Made by a program: the position numbers and the translations under genes. Positions 46,371 to 61,300 of a DNA stretch of 64,000 nt are shown in pieces; positions within the stretch are counted from its first letter, which is position 1; each line of letters starts with the position of its first letter. The notes beneath the pieces are model-generated. The model saw nothing but the letters and a program-made list of their open reading frames with translations. It was not told where the DNA came from and made no database searches. Origin of the DNA: Apteryx mantelli (Eukaryota > Chordata > Aves > Apterygiformes > Apterygidae); contig NC_089981.1 of assembly GCF_036417845.1 (NCBI RefSeq), forward strand, positions 21,844,001 to 21,908,000, given 5' to 3'.

Positions 46371-49300
46371 GTGAGCGGCGGAGGGGGGGGGGGCGGGAGC
46401 CGCGCGCGGCCGTTGGGCGGCGGCCGTTGGGCGGCGGCCGTTGGGCGCGCGACCCCCCCCCCAACCCGCCGCGGCGGTGCGCGGGGCGCCGAGGTGCCGC
46501 AGCTGTCACGGCCCCGCCGCTGTGACGGGCGGGCCGAGGCCCCTCGGCCCTTCCCTCCTTCCCTCCCTCGTTGCTGTTGTTTTTAAAGGCAGCGGGGATG
46601 GGAGCGAGGCTCCGCGTCCCCGGGGCCCCTTTGGGGGTGCGCGGTGCTGCGTTTTTAAGGCCTTTGCCTGCCTCCCCCCCCCCCCGCTCTTGGGTGCTGC
46701 GCGCTGGAGACATTGCGCGGGGCGTGTGGATCTAGATCAGAGCTGAGCAGCATCCCCCAGTAACCGGGAAACCTCTCTTTATTCCCTTGTAGCATCTTTA
46801 TTTCTGCAAGAGGGCCGTTCCCGGGGGCGGAGGGCACGGGGAATTTTCTTGTCCTCGGCACGAGCGAGAAGATTTAGCTAGATGCACTGCGCATTTTTAA
46901 GTTACAGAAGACACCTTAATTTTTTTTCTGAAGCAGGCACATTGGGTAGCCTGTTCGTGCTTGGGGCATGTCTGGGGAACAGCTAAAGAGAAAGGTGTGC
47001 GGTGCCTTGTGGCCTTTTGCTCACAAGGGATTACAGAAGTGAAATTAAGCTGTTCTCTGTGTGTGTGTGTGTGGGGGGGAACCCGACAAACTCGCACTAG
47101 GGTTGTTGTAGCTTCTTGTCTTATTAAAGGAATAACAAATACAGAAAAGTGCCTTAAATTTGAAATGGGAATCGTGGTGCAAGAGAATGGGGTGTATCTA
47201 TTTAGTCTCAAAGAAACGTGCAGCAGAGAGGCCAATGCTGACTCGTGGGTACTAGCCTCTCCTAGAGCCAAGTGAAATGGGAGCTGTTTACTGCCTGCGC
47301 TCCTCTCGCCTGGATCACAGATGCCTTTCTGAGGCACTCCCTGTTCTTTGGGGAGGTAGAGTCTTGAGATCAGGCCTCCACGCAGCAAAAGTTAGCTCCT
47401 TCTGCGCGGTTAGGGCCAAACTTTCCCCCTCCTCAGCACTTTGTTTGCAGAGATGACCATTTAAGTGTAGCAGTTTCTTCTGGAGCTTGATGGGAAGCTC
47501 TCATGAGCTGTTCAGACCTCGGCCTGGGACTCGTAAGGCTCTAGCCATGCCGTGATGCCAGTTTTTCCTCATGGATGAGGGAGTAGGCCTCCTTCTCCTG
47601 AAGGGACCCGTTTGCTGATAGCTGCCAGGGGTTTGGTTGCTTTCCTTGCTGCTGCCCCTTTCAAGAAGATGGTTGCCCAGTTAGTCTCTGAACTGGGAGG
47701 TCCCCATGCCGCTCTGAGGTGCGGCGCAAATGAGAGATAGGCTGGCGGCAATGCCCAAATCCAGCGCCTGGCTCAGACACTGGTATAGCTCTGAGCAAGT
47801 CTCTTATCTTGTCTACCCTGTTGACTTTGCTATTTGTATGTCCAGAGCACCCAGTGTGCTAGTTGTTGCCCTCCAGCTCTTCTCTGGGGATTTAACCAGC
47901 TTGGTAGAGAGGTTTCTGTGAATTAGGATTAATTTTTTTTTTTTCCTGTTTCCTATGGGGTGCAAGGGGAGGCATGATAAAGAGGACTGAGTGGAGTTAG
48001 GGGTGACCTTCCAGGCAGCACTAACTTCCCTCCTGAAGGAGACTGAAAACACGCTGTTTAAAGCCATCCAAGGCTTGGATCTTGGGGAGCTCAAACTCTG
48101 ATTTAAGCGTGACTGCTCTGGGCTATTTTTCTGGCTGCACTTGCAACTCTGCGTGGGGCAGGCATATATCTCAAAGACAACAGAGATGGCTTCAGAAAGT
48201 GAAAGGAAACGGTGCCCTGTTGGGGCATGGTATCTGTGCACTTTGTCCCTGCCGTAAACCCTCCTGACGCTGCAGGTTCCAGAGCGAGGTTCAGGGGTTA
48301 CAGTGAAATCATAGGCAAGAAGGGGAGCGGACAAGAGAAGACAGAGCTGCAGCTTGTCCTGGGAAAGCAGTTCACCCTAGTACAGGCTGTTGCAGGATCC
48401 TGAGTATCTGTTTGCCGTGCAGCTGGTTGCTGTCAGAGAATGGGTGTAACAGCCTGCGGGCTTTAAAGGTTATGGTGACAGCCAGCCTGTGCTGCCCATT
48501 GCCCTGTCTGTCAAATTGGAGTATTAAATAGCATCTCTCGCTGGATGGCAAGCAGAGGGGAAATTTGCAGAAGCCTTGCTTGTCTGGCTGTGTGTAGATA
48601 AGGTTAGTGCTTTCCTGCATCTGAGCTCTGAACTGGGTGATGCTCCACTGTGCAAAGAAAAATACTTGCTGGGTAGGACTGGAATGCACCCTTCCTTTGG
48701 GGTGTTTTTTGGCTTCAGTCCTTCTGGAGACCCTGATCAAAGGGAACAGGAATTTTCCTGGACTTCAGAGTGTGAGCTCGCACTTAATAACAACCTTTTC
48801 AGCTACTGAGCGTGTGCTCTGGTGTCTGCTTCTGTCCAGCTTGCCTCTGAGCTGACTCTGCCTTTTCCCTGAATTAGAAGCAGTCTGTCATTATTTGTGT
48901 ATGGCAGTGAGGCTTCGCTATGTGCTAATATTGAACACGGAAAGCCGTGATGAAATTATTTGCAGCTGTAAGAGCTCAGTGTAGAGCTTGAAGGCACACT
49001 TGAGAACGCCTAGTAAAAGAACAGTGGGCATGCATATTAGTTAGGCAGAGGGCCTTGTTTCAAAATAAGAGACCAGGAGGTACTTATGGTCTCATACGAC
49101 CTTGCCTAGTCCTTGTTAAGCACTTTACCATTAGACTGTAGGGATCTTGGATTTACTCTCCAGGGCTACAGCATTTGAAGCACCCTCTCAAGCTTTGAGG
49201 TTCTCTTGCACATTGGCATGAAAAAGCATTGCTGCATTTTGCACAAGAATCCTCTGTGTGGGTATCAAGTCGTATCAGGCAAAATGTCAAGTGTTTCCAA

Positions 49301-52300
49301 GTTACTCGAATGGGCATACTACAGTTTTGTAACGTGAGCCACTTCTTGTCATGAGGGTTTTCTGGGAGACAGGCAAAGTGGGCGTCTCTGAAGCCTGTGT
49401 CTTCTCTTGGGGCTGCTGAAGCCCTTCATGTTAGAAAATGCACCTGTATGGGCCAAGCAACTGAGAATTCATTTTGTGCTGGCTTTGCAGAGTCCCTTTC
49501 TTACACTTCAGGAGAGCAGCTAAACTCCCACAGGCAGCGTGGGTTTAATAGCCAGCTTTGCCTCTGACGGCAAAACCCATCTCCTCCCCCAAAAAGAGAA
49601 ATGAATCCTGTAGCTTTCCACAAACTCTAGGTCTGAAGCTCTACAGGCTCTTGTCTATCTGAATAAATCCTTAAGTCAGTGGGCCTGTGTGAGTAAAACT
49701 GGCTTGTGTGACATTGTAAAACTGTCCTTTTCAGTCGCTAGTTAGGCTAAAATGCAGCCAATGCCAGGTTGCTAAATCTTTAATGCATGGTGGCAAAAAG
49801 GTCTTTGTTAAGGGCCTTGAGTCACCTCACTCCAGTGAGGGCCATGGGACTTGGTGTGCCTGCTTTGGAAGTGTAGCATCCTGAAAGAATTGTGGTATGT
49901 GAACCTGTAATCACAGACAAACGGTGTTTTTGATCTGATGGTGAGGCCCCAGGCTGCACTCGTGACTGTTAGCTAACCAACAGCATCTCCATTGTCTGTA
50001 AAGCACGTGAATATTCTGTCCTTTGCAGTTTCACATCGGAGTGTGGGTTGGGACTGTTGAATTGCTTTTCTTTTTTCGGGGAAGAGATGGGTTCTGCTGT
50101 CAGAGGCATAGCTGGCTATCAAACCCACCGTCTGGGGGAGTTCAGCTGTTCTCTTGTCCAAATCAGCCATGACAATGTAAGCAAAAAGAATAAAGCAAGC
50201 TGAGGGGATGCTCCTCATATGAAGAATACAGAAAGGAAGCCATACATCTGCTAGACAGAGCAGCATTGTTTGGGGTATTCTTTGAGAAGCTCTTCCTAGG
50301 TTGTATACAAGCTTTTGTTAGTGTCTTAGGCAGGACTCTGTCCCAGTCTTGACCTGGGATGAGTAATGGTTATTTGACATTCAGGTTTACTTGTCACCTG
50401 TCATCATGTGACCATCAGAAAATGCACTCAGAAATATTCACCAGCTTGGTGGAAAAGCTGGATCAGTGACAGCAGTGGTCACAGGACTGCAGAGCCAGGT
50501 GTCCAGAGGAGTAAGCTGGCAGCCAAGCAGACAGAGCACCCTGCAACCACTGTTTTGGGGAGGAGCTTGTTCTTGCTGCCTGCCTGGCTTTAGTAAGGAA
50601 GTTCCCCTGAGGAAAGGTGCTCTCACAGGCATCTTGTTGGATGAGTCTATGGGAAGCCAAGCAGCTGCTTTTAGCAAAAAAAATAGTCAAAGCAATGTGT
50701 GTGGTTTTTTTCTCTTGTCACCCGCAACTGTGGGAACAGCAAGGTGCCCAGCCTGCTCCCTGTCAGCTGCACCAGCCGTGTGACTTCGATAGCAACAGCT
50801 CAGGTGGTCTTTGGTCACTTCTCTGACCCAGAATTTCAGCCTCTGTCTTGAACTTGTAGCATGTCCAGGCTGTTCTACTACTTTCTGCCTCTTCTCTTAT
50901 CTGCAGAAGGATGGATCCCTCAAAGCACCTGCAAATCCTCCCTGCAAAATAGGAAATGCTGTCATGTGTTTTTCTGGGTCATGTGTCTGGTTATGATTAG
51001 GCTTGAAAGCTAACTTTAATCCTGCCAAATCAAAAGGCTTCCTCTGATTCCTTGCTCTGTCTTCCAGGCTCCCACTGTCTTAGTGGTCAAGTTTGTTCTA
51101 CCCACATGTCTGGCGGTGCTCTGTCACTTGTGACACAGTAGCTGCTTGTGACAAGCCTGTTCCTGTCCCTAGGATTGTGCTGATCTTCAGTACAATGTGT
51201 CCAGGAGCGCTGCCCTCTGTGTCCCTAAGAAAGGGACTCTCCCAAGCTGAAGGGCTCAGAATAAATCAAATTCTGCATAATCCCAGTGGCAACCAGTCCA
51301 TGTGGGTGGCTTGCATTACTTCCCTGGTGCTTGGGGTATGTCAGCTGTGACTGTCATGTAACCCCTTTTAATCAGTTCACAGAAGCTGCACCATTGCCAA
51401 GGATCAGGTTGTTAGTGTAAAAGCTCCCCCAGACAAGTAAGGGAGAAGCTCACTGCAAAATGTGCACCAGTCACTCCCTTGAGGCCTTTTTAGCAATCTG
51501 AGACTTTACGAGCTCCTGTTTCATCACTGCTGGCCCCACTTGTCTAGGATGGCTCTTGCAGAGAAGTTGAGACAGAGACCTCTCCTCTCACATCACATTT
51601 TTCTGCAGTGCATCCTCTTCCATCCTCAGTCTTGGCCCTTCCCTATACTGGGAAGCTGATAGTTTTAGTAGAATCTGGGGCTTTGTGTTGCCCTTTGACA
51701 CTTGCCCAGACCTGAAACCATGGTCTTTCCAGTACAGGGAAGCGCCAGATCTACACTGGTGGCTTCTGTTTGGTGAGTCCTCTAAAATCACCAAACTTTT
51801 ATGAATTGCCTTATGCAGCTGTTTCCCAGGCTTTGGGGTATGCAGAGCTTGGGGGAGTTCTCTTGAGGATGAACCTCCTTCTCTTCTTCCTATAATACAG
51901 TCTCTCTGGATGGATGCTGGTTTTGGAAGTCTTTTGTTCAGGGTTAGATTTTCAAGGGTTGAGTACTGTTTTGGCATTGCTGGCTCGGCAGTGTCTCTGC
52001 TGCCACTCCTGTGGATTATCTAATTTAGCATTTTATGATGGCAGCAGCAGTTGAGGGTGTAAATGAATCGAGGAGCCCTTTAAATATGTTAATTACAAGA
52101 GCTCCTCTTGCTGGCTTTATTTGGATGCTGCTGATTCAGGGCTTGTTGCTGTGAGAAAATTATTCCAATATAATGAGGCAGGGTGTGGATTCAGATTCCT
52201 GTCGTTATGTCATGCATAGCGAAAGTTCAGTTCAGAGCAGGCTGTCAGCACAGGGGTGGTTGTATCTGTTTATCTAGCCTGCTGTTATAGTAGTGGGTTT

Positions 52301-55300
52301 GGTTAAAAACTTCTTTATGGAGACAAACTAGCCATTTAATTACTAACCATACTTCTGCGCACAGGTTCATTCTGGGTGTGTTAGCTCCAGGTGGACATTG
52401 CTACATCTGTCTTGCTACCCTCCTTGCTTCTGCACTGATCAGCCTTGTGGGAAGGCTTAAGCAGAGGCCCTTCCCTCAGAGGGGTCTCTGCAGTGCTCTG
52501 CAAGCATCTTCTGTCCTGCTCGCATGTTTGGCCTCAAAACTTCAGTCGTCTCAATGCTCAGGAGTTGTGGCTGTTGGACTGCTGCTGACGTCTGTGGAGG
52601 AAAGGTAGCGTCAGTCTCCAGATACTCCTCCAGATACTCTTGTGTCTCAGCTCCCAAGGAATGCCTTTCGGTCTTCCTGAAACCACTTCCCAAATAAGCT
52701 CCTTCATGCAGGATGAGCTTCCTCCCAGAACGAAATGTGTCTGGGTTTCCTGTCTTTCGCTGAGGACCTCTTTGGAATGAAGCTTCTCGTTCTCACTTCC
52801 TTGCTGGTAGCCTGCTCTGCTCATGCCATTGGCAAGCGGGGAAAAGTTCGGGGTGTAAGGTGTCTCCTCACATGTCTGTGTGAGATGGAAGGGCAAAGAG
52901 GGCACAGCAAGCAACGTGCTTGCAGACGCACGGGGAGGTGCTTGGCATGGCGTGGAGCACTTGGCCAGCAGTGAAAGCATGAGGGAGGTGGGCATGGGGC
53001 AGGCTTAGGACCAGAGGAGGACTTTAGAGGTATGCCTTTCGTTCTGTGCCAGGGCAGGACAGTGCTCTAGCAGCTGTGTGAGTGTACAGTAAGTGAGGAC
53101 AGGGGAGAAGGGAGACAGGCTGCTCTTTCATGAGTGATGGAGCCAGTCGTGTTTCTGGTAACGTCTCTGGTGAACACCAAACAGTCGCTGCCTACACGCA
53201 TGCAGGAGAGCATTCGGCAGGGATTGCACTGAAAGCCACAGAAGGCTGTATGGGGGCCTTCTTGGTGTTCAGCCTTACTTTGGTGTTAGCCAGCTGAGGG
53301 CAATGGCTACTGTGTGATAAAGCTGAAGTGACTCTGGAGTGGCAGGCAGCTATTTCTTTAGGATCTGGCTGTAGAAATGCTGACTGCTCATTTTACTTTT
53401 CATCTTCACGAATCTGGTGCAGGTGCCTGGCAAAGGCAACCTGGCTTAGCCTTGCTGGTGTTTTGGTAGCCAGGAGAAGCCAAGGCTCTGTCCTGTAGCA
53501 CTAATCTTATTTTTCCCAGAGCATCTTACCTCTGGTGGAACCTCTGCTGCAGTGGTACCATACAGTGGGAATGGTGCACTCTTTCTTTGGGTCTGTGTTG
53601 CCATCCTGTAAGTTGACCCTTGGATGTGAGTATGGAGTGTCTGTAGTGTCGTGCATGTGTGTGGCACTTGCTCTTGCCCCTGCACCATGTACGCCTCTGT
53701 GCAGGGCAGTGGAGAAAGGCTATTTAGCCTTCTCAGGGAGAGCATGTTTTTTCAGTCCATTCCCCTCCCTGCCCCAGCTCTTATCTCTCCCCTCTGCTGG
53801 CCTTCTCTTGTTGAGTTTTTGCTTTTAAAAGATGACCTGGGAACCAGCATTGCTCTGGCTCAGAACAAGCAGCAGGGATCTGAGCTGGATCTTCTTGCTC
53901 TGTGAATCCCTTTCTTCTGTCACCCAATGCAGTTTGAATTGCACTGTAGGACTGACATGGATGGATGGATGGATGAAGACAGGGCATGGCTTTCATTATA
54001 GCTTGCCCGGGGTCCTGAGCAACCTCTCCTCTTTGTGTGCTCTTATGCTATTTAATTTCCTCTAACACAATGAAAACAAATGCCAAATTAAGCTTTGTAT
54101 TAGGGAATTACAGTGGAAAAAGATTAGGCTCATGGGGATTGCTGTTGTGGTTGTGACAGAGAATGATCCTGGCTGTCTGCCTGAACTGAGCTGCCTCTTG
54201 TTGTTCCTATTGATTGTTTCCCAGCAGCAGCTGCTCTGTTCTCGGGTTTGTGTTGCAAGTGTGGACGCTTTGGTCCTGGCCACAGAAACAAAGCGGGCCT
54301 TGGCTTGCAGGACATCGGTAGGGTGGTGAGGCTTTGGTTTACCAGTGCTCCATCAAGTCCAGTGCAGTGCTCCAGAGGCCAGCGCAAAGGTTTCGCTGAG
54401 AGACCTGATCAAGCCTGGCAGCTCTTCTGTCCATTCTCACAAAGCCTTTTTGCTTGTGTCCTGAGGAGACCAACTTGCTTCAGGGTCAGATGGGGCATGA
54501 ACTGTGCAGCCGCTCTGCGGCTTGCACAAGGGGCCAACCCTGTGGATGCCGTGTGAGGACAGACAGGCAACAGTCACTGTGAGCTCCTCTGTGCAAGTGG
54601 GAAAAATGGGTGACTTAAATGCAGATATTCTCCTTATCTGCTCCCCACATCCAGGATGTGGTGATAGTTCTGGTACATCTCTTAACTGATATCCCAAACA
54701 CACAAGATGACTATTCCTTTTGGCTCAGAGGGGAAAAAGGACTCCTTTCATTGTGGATTTACTTAGTTTAATAGATAAAGTGGCTAGTAGCTCTTTGTGC
54801 TTTTTTAAGTTTTACTCTAAGTAGAAAAGAAACATCTCTGGACAAATACATTAATAAGAGGGAGGCTCCTGGTTCTGAAATGGTTGCAGGGGATCTGGAC
54901 TTTCTTTTCTTTCCTGTTGCAGCCTGCACCTTGGCACTGCTTGTGCCTAGACTTTGCAATGCTGAGCGTTGTGAGTCTGGGCCAGAAGGTATAGTGGACT
55001 GAGCCCTTCCTTCAGCATCTGCCTCTGGCTGCAGGAGCTGGTCGTGCCTGAAAAGCTATCTCTTCACCTTGGTGTTTCCACCTGCCCCACCTGTAAAGTG
55101 AGACTAGGCATCTCTTGTCATAGTCTGATGGGGATCCCTAGGAGTTAACTCATACCGTATGTGTTGGTGCCCCTCCCTCTGGAGCGAAGGAAGATAAACC
55201 ATTATTTATGGCTGGTGGCCAGGCTTTCTAAGAGCCTTCCCTCGCAGAGTTGTTTGCTTGTCAAGCTTGGTGGTTGAATCCCTGCACGAAGCCCCTGATG

Positions 55301-58300
55301 GAAGCAGTTATCTGCCATAGAGAGCAGCCAGCTGTGCGGTAGCTGTTCTCAGATCGCCTAGGTGTGTGTTTGGGGGTAGCTGTATTTGCTGTGTGTGCAT
55401 CGGGAGGGGAAAAAAATGCTTCCTTCCTGTATCCATAATCTGGAGGCAAATCAGCTGAGCTGCTTCTTGTTATCTGATGGCAAAATAGTAGGAGAGAAAG
55501 AATGAGTGAGAGCCTTGAAATAAATATCTAAATATACCTCAAAACAACAAAAAATAAGGAAGTCCCAGAAGAACGCTTTGTTCTGCTACATGGTATTTCT
55601 CAATATTTGAGGAAGATGTGCACAGATGTGAAAGTAATTGGCGACCTCACAGGTTTCATGTTAGCTGACTTCCCCCTGGCTGACATGCTTGAAAATGGGC
55701 AGCTTTACATCGCTTTAAATAGTGGGATTTATACAACTTCTGGCAAGTGAGGGACAGATTTTTCTACATGCACACAAGTTTTGTTGACACATCTGTCTTT
55801 AAGATTTCACACTGGAAATTAAGCCAGTGATCTCTAATTTGTCACCAGCTGCAGGGTATGCCTACCACTTGGAAATGTCTTATGAGGGCATATCAGATTC
55901 TCACCGTTTCCTGCAGGCATGAATTTCTCTTTGGATCCCCTTCTGACGTTCCTGCAGCCTCACTGATAGGCAGTCAGGGAACATCTTGGGTCGGGCTCCC
56001 ATTCAGTGCAAACTGCCTTCACTCAGCTTATCTCAGGTGAAGATCTGCCTGGTTTTTGCTCTCTCAGGGCAATGAGTAGAAACCAGATTGCTTCAGCGTG
56101 AGTGTGGGAAGAGGCACAGAAGTCCAGCCAAGTAGAGGGCATCTTTCACAAACTGAGGTCACTGCCCACAGGAATTAGTTGTCCTTGGATCACCGGGCCT
56201 GTTGCTATGCGCTTTTCCTTCTGGCGAGCAAATGGGCACTTTTGGCAGTCTGAGCTGCCTGTGAGGAAATATCCATTAAAATTCAGTTAACTTTTTATTT
56301 TCCTAGTTGTCAGCTTGCAAATTTTGTTTCAGTGCCTCTTGTTTACAGCTTTGCGCTTTCAGGCTGGCAACAGGACTGCATTAGTGTTCTCCTAGGAGAG
56401 GCCAGACAGGAAAAGCACGTGTGTTGCTTGGCTTTAGTATTCAAAGAACAGGCAGGTGCAGGAGCTGTGCATGCTGATTTTTGAGCAGCTCGGGGGTTTT
56501 GTGGAAGAATCCAGGAGAGCTCTCCTGAAACCTGTGCTTGTCCTTACAGGCTGGATGTTAGCTGTTACAAAGATGAGGTGCTGGAACAGGTCCCCAGCCA
56601 GAGCAGTAAGGGACAAGCAGCCAAACTAAACTAGCCTGAAGTGAGATCATGCTAGCGAATGCCTTCTGGCTCACCTGTTCCTAAATTCAGGTCTGAACAG
56701 GGATCTGCCGATAGGAAATGTTGACAGCTCCAGTGATGCTTCAGCAAGCATCTGAGTCAAGAGCAAAGTGCAGAGGCAAAGATTGTAGCTGTGGGCTCTA
56801 CCAGGGAGCATCTGTGCTTGGTAGCGTGCAAACCTCTTTCTAACAGGTGGCTGACTGTGGGCTATACCCTGTTTGTGGTACACAGGAGCTGGCTTCTGTG
56901 CTGAGAAGCTTGCAGCCTAAATCCCAAACTAGCGAGGCGTTAGGCTATCCAGGTACCAGAGCAATGTCAAAAGCACCTGCACTTCCTTCTGCTACTTGGC
57001 TTCCCTTCAAAGCTTTCAGCAGCTGTGTGTCTGGCCAGTTTGGAGCTGTAGCTTGGTGATGGGACCGCAGAGAGAGGAGCGGTGCCTTGGGTGTAGCTGA
57101 TGTGTAGAAAGGAGTCTGTCTGGATTCTTGTTGGTGCTGAATGAGGCGCAGGTTTAGCAGGGATCTTATGGGGGCTGCGCGGTTCCCTGCCTGCTCCGTT
57201 AGTGCAGGCATCTGCAGTGTTGTCACTGCATGGCCTCCTTACTGCAAGACACTGCTGGTCTACGAGGAGCCCAAAGCAATGTGGGAGTTGTCGCCTGTGC
57301 TACCTGAACTACAGGGATCACGGCCTCCAGAAGAACATGTGCAGGCAACAGCAGGGCCTTAAAAATAGCCTGGAAAGAGGAGCTAGACCTGCTCCGAGAG
57401 ATCCTTCAGCTAGCGCAGGGCCAATCCTGGGGCAGGAGGGCTAGCTTGTACACCTCTGCCAGAACTAGAGCAATGTCCTGAAGCTCCCTTGGGGTGCAGT
57501 TACCACTGTCTTCCCCATACGTGCCTCCTGCCAGGAGGAATGGGAGATGCTGCCTTGGCATCCATCATCATCCATGCTGTCCTTCATTTCCTATCCCTGT
57601 TTGAATGCCTTTCCTTCAAGCTTACACTCTTGTTTACTGCTGCATTAGCCAGGGGAGCAGAAATGTTCCTGGTGCAGGCGGTGATCTCTGTACTGACATG
57701 GAGCTTTTCCAGAGGGAGCTGCAATGTCACGGGTGAGCAGCAGTGGCGGGAGTTGCTTGGTGGAATGTCCCGAATGCCCCCTCCCTCCTCCCCACTCTCT
57801 GCTCCTATTTTTGTTTATTACGTCTTGGGGGTTTGTTTCCCACCCACCTCTCTTGAAATACTTTACGGGTCAACTGTCCTTCTGCTGGCTGGAAAACAGA
57901 ATGTTATTGGATGGTCTCATGTCAACAGGCGACGCATCATGTGCCCTCAGTGCAAGAGCACAGCAAAAGCCCTGCTGCTGAAGATAGAGGTCTGAAAAGG
58001 CCCATTTTCCCTTCCCACCACTCCTCCTGCAGCTTCCCACAGAAGGTGCATGGGGTGCTTAGCCTTTCTGATGGTCCTCGTCCGTGTGTATCGCACAGAC
58101 GTGAAGTAACCGTTCTGTTTCATTTCAGAGCTTTTAGCCAGGAACATCCCTCACCCCAGCTGACATCAGTTAGATGGCTGATCTGGAGCAGCAGACTGCT
58201 GTGGCTGGGGGTGCTCCTATGCAGTTATAAATAGCATGTGCTACTGAGTGCTTTGCAGGTTAGAGAAAGGCAGTTTAGGGGAATGAGCCTTCAGAATGAA

Positions 58301-61300
58301 AGGTGATGAAGTTTGCAATGGGCCTTAGCTCCTTTGGGCTCTCCTCGAAATAGCTCTGGATCTCCTTTGTTCCTGTTCCTCTTGGAAATGCGTGACCTGT
58401 ACCTTGTTCTGGTTTTGTATTATGGTGAGCAGCCATACCCGAGGATGCAAGGCAGTAGGTACTTAGTCACTGGGTCCTTTTGGAGTCAAGCATGACTGGT
58501 GAAAGTGACAGCCAATTTTTTAAACGTGCTGATTTTGCCATATTGATAAGTTAATGGGAAACTGGCTTGACATAGCTAGAAAATGAATTATGAGCTAGTA
58601 GTTGCCTTCAGGTTGTTTCCCACAGATGAAGGTAACTGGCCCCTTGTAGCCACTGCAGAACGATCACAGGCTGAACTGGCAGACAGCCGCCCTGGCCTCC
58701 CTTGTCCCGCAGGGACACAGCTCGGGTGTTTAGGACTGGAGTGTCTGACGCTCCTCTGCGCTGTCTCCACCAAAGCTCCGATGAGTCAGAAATGCCCTGC
58801 TGCGTTCAGGCTTGTGTTGACAAAACACACTGTGGGGAAGAATGACTTTTCTAAAGAAAATGGAATATTTCATGTATTATTATTACTATTATTATTAAGA
58901 GGAATATTGGTTTAGTAAATCTGTATGGGGAGAAGTGCTGGACGAATTGGTTGGTGGGAGAAGAATGAAGTGTTTTCTCAGCAATCAATGCTAGCTATTA
59001 AAGATTGTCTGTGTCCCTTGGCACATACCCCGGGAAAGGAAAAGGAACTTAGTTCAGGTTTTTCACGTGACCTTGTGTCCTGAATCACCAGATCCATCAA
59101 AACCCATGGGAATCTTTTCTGTGGACTGGAGTTGGCACTGGGTTAGTCCCAGTAAGTGGCAGCTTGTGGCTGACTCCTGCGGGACTCGTCTCTCTTTACC
59201 ACCTCTCACTTAGCAGCTCCCTCTGGCAGCCTCTGCAAAATCCAAAGCAGAATTTGTGCTGGTTTTCCTGGAACGGCTCTTCTGGTAGTTGTGGGACTAA
59301 AACACTCTCACCTCCTCTTTCTCCTCCCAAATTTATTTCCAAGAGGCCTTGTCATCTGTCATGGACCCAGCTATGTAAACCTGACTCCGCTGGCTGAACC
59401 CTGAGCTGGCCCCATTTCCAGGAAAGCTGGTGGTGCTGCAGATCGCCCTGTGCCTGTTTCTCCCTGCAGAGCCTTTCTGCTCTCAGCACTGGTGTAAGTG
59501 AGCCAGCAAGTCCAGAAGGATCACAGCTGCCCTTCAAGCAGAATAACCTGGAACTGCTTATGAATAATCTGTGTATGTGTATACACACATGTATAAAATA
59601 TAAAAATGGTTCAAAGAAGGAAATTGCTAACTAGCAATAAATCTTGTTTTGTCCCCTTTTTCTCCCCTGATTCCCCTGCCACTCAGCTGTGTAACGGTGA
59701 TAGAGCAGGCAGCTGCAGTGTCCATCCTCAAATATTGGGACAGTCTGTTTCTTGGCATAGTTGGGACTTGGCTGTTTTGTTTTCCTTAAGCAATTTCCAG
59801 CTCAGATTTTAGCTCTAATATTAGTCATTAGCTCAACTTAATTGCAGTTGTTATCAGTATTATTATTAAATATTTCTTTCTGCACACTAATATGTGAAGT
59901 CTGAAAGCATCTTTCTCTAAGCACCATCTGTTGGGTCACCCCCCCAGCAGGGCTTTGCACACAGAGTGCATCTCTGCACAGTTGCGTGCTCAACACTCAC
60001 CCGCCTTTGGGTTTTTAGCTAAGCCAGCAACTCCCTGCAATGCAATCAGCGCAGCGGACTTTCCTAGGGTCATGTGACCAAGGTGCTGGACTGGGGTTTA
60101 TTCAGGTTTTGGCTCTGTTGCAGGTTCTTTGTGTGCCTTTCAGCCCTTGTCAGATGTGAGGGTGTCTTAGGGAGTGTTATGAAGTACTTCCATGTTATAA
60201 AATCTCATTTTGGTGTAAGGCTGACTTCCTTCGTGTTAGGAAGGATGTTGAACCATGCAGCTACTAGGGCTGAATGGCTTACTGCTGATCGAGTAAGGAA
60301 GATCAGAATTAGGCTGCTATACATTGCTCCAGGACAGAGCAGAAGACTGGGATCATAGTGCTGAAAATCTCTTCAGAAAGGGGAGCTTGGATCTTCTGCT
60401 AAGTCACTACCTCACAGTGCCTAAAATCCTGACCCCAGAGTCCATGGTTATACTCCACGGTCTGGTTCTGTGCTTGCTGGAGCTACTGGTGGTGGTGGCT
60501 TTCCGAATGCAGAATCGCATTCCCATGCTGTGCTGATGGAAAACACCCTGCTGTAGCACGTGTCTTGCAAAAGAATGGCCTGTGTCAAAATAGTGCTGAG
60601 GGTGTTGCTCTTATCTCTATTTATCAACCTAGGTCTAACTCGGCTTCTTCTGTTCTACTACCTCCTTTCTGCAGTTGCAAGACTGGGTGGGGAGGACAGC
60701 AAAGTGGGAGGCTTTCAAGTTGACTTGAACGGATAGGCTCTTTTCATCTTTGTCCAGGAATTGAACTTCAGTTTGATTGGAAAGAAGTCCTCATTTTTGA
60801 GAGCATGGCTGCTTTCCCCTGATCTCCTTACTGCTCTTCATATTCCCTATGTCCCTGGGAGTACGATGATTGCCTGGTACCCAGGGGATTTAGCCTTGCA
60901 TCTCACCCTGGCTAGGAGACAAGCCTGGAGGCAGCAGTCAGTGTGTGCAAAGGGCAGCATGCTGGGTGTTGAGGTTTTGGCTTGGGCTGATGTTTTTGTT
61001 TTCGTTCTGGTTTTCCCCCCGCATCCCTTCTTCCCTTCCCCACTGCAGAGCCCTGACGTTCTTGCCAGATTGGGTTCCCAGTGACCATGAGATAATGGGC
61101 TTAGATGCCTTCCTTTAGCACAGACAGATGTCTTCTCTCTCCAACCCCAGCTGGGTCACTGTGTGAAAGTGTAAAGCACGCATGCCTCTTGAATCCTGCT
61201 TGCCATCAGGGCCTGTTTTAATGCTGTGGAGATGCACCCGGTGGAGGGAATGATGCACCAAAGTCTCTTCAGGTGTCTCTGAGTCACTCCTTCCCTAATG

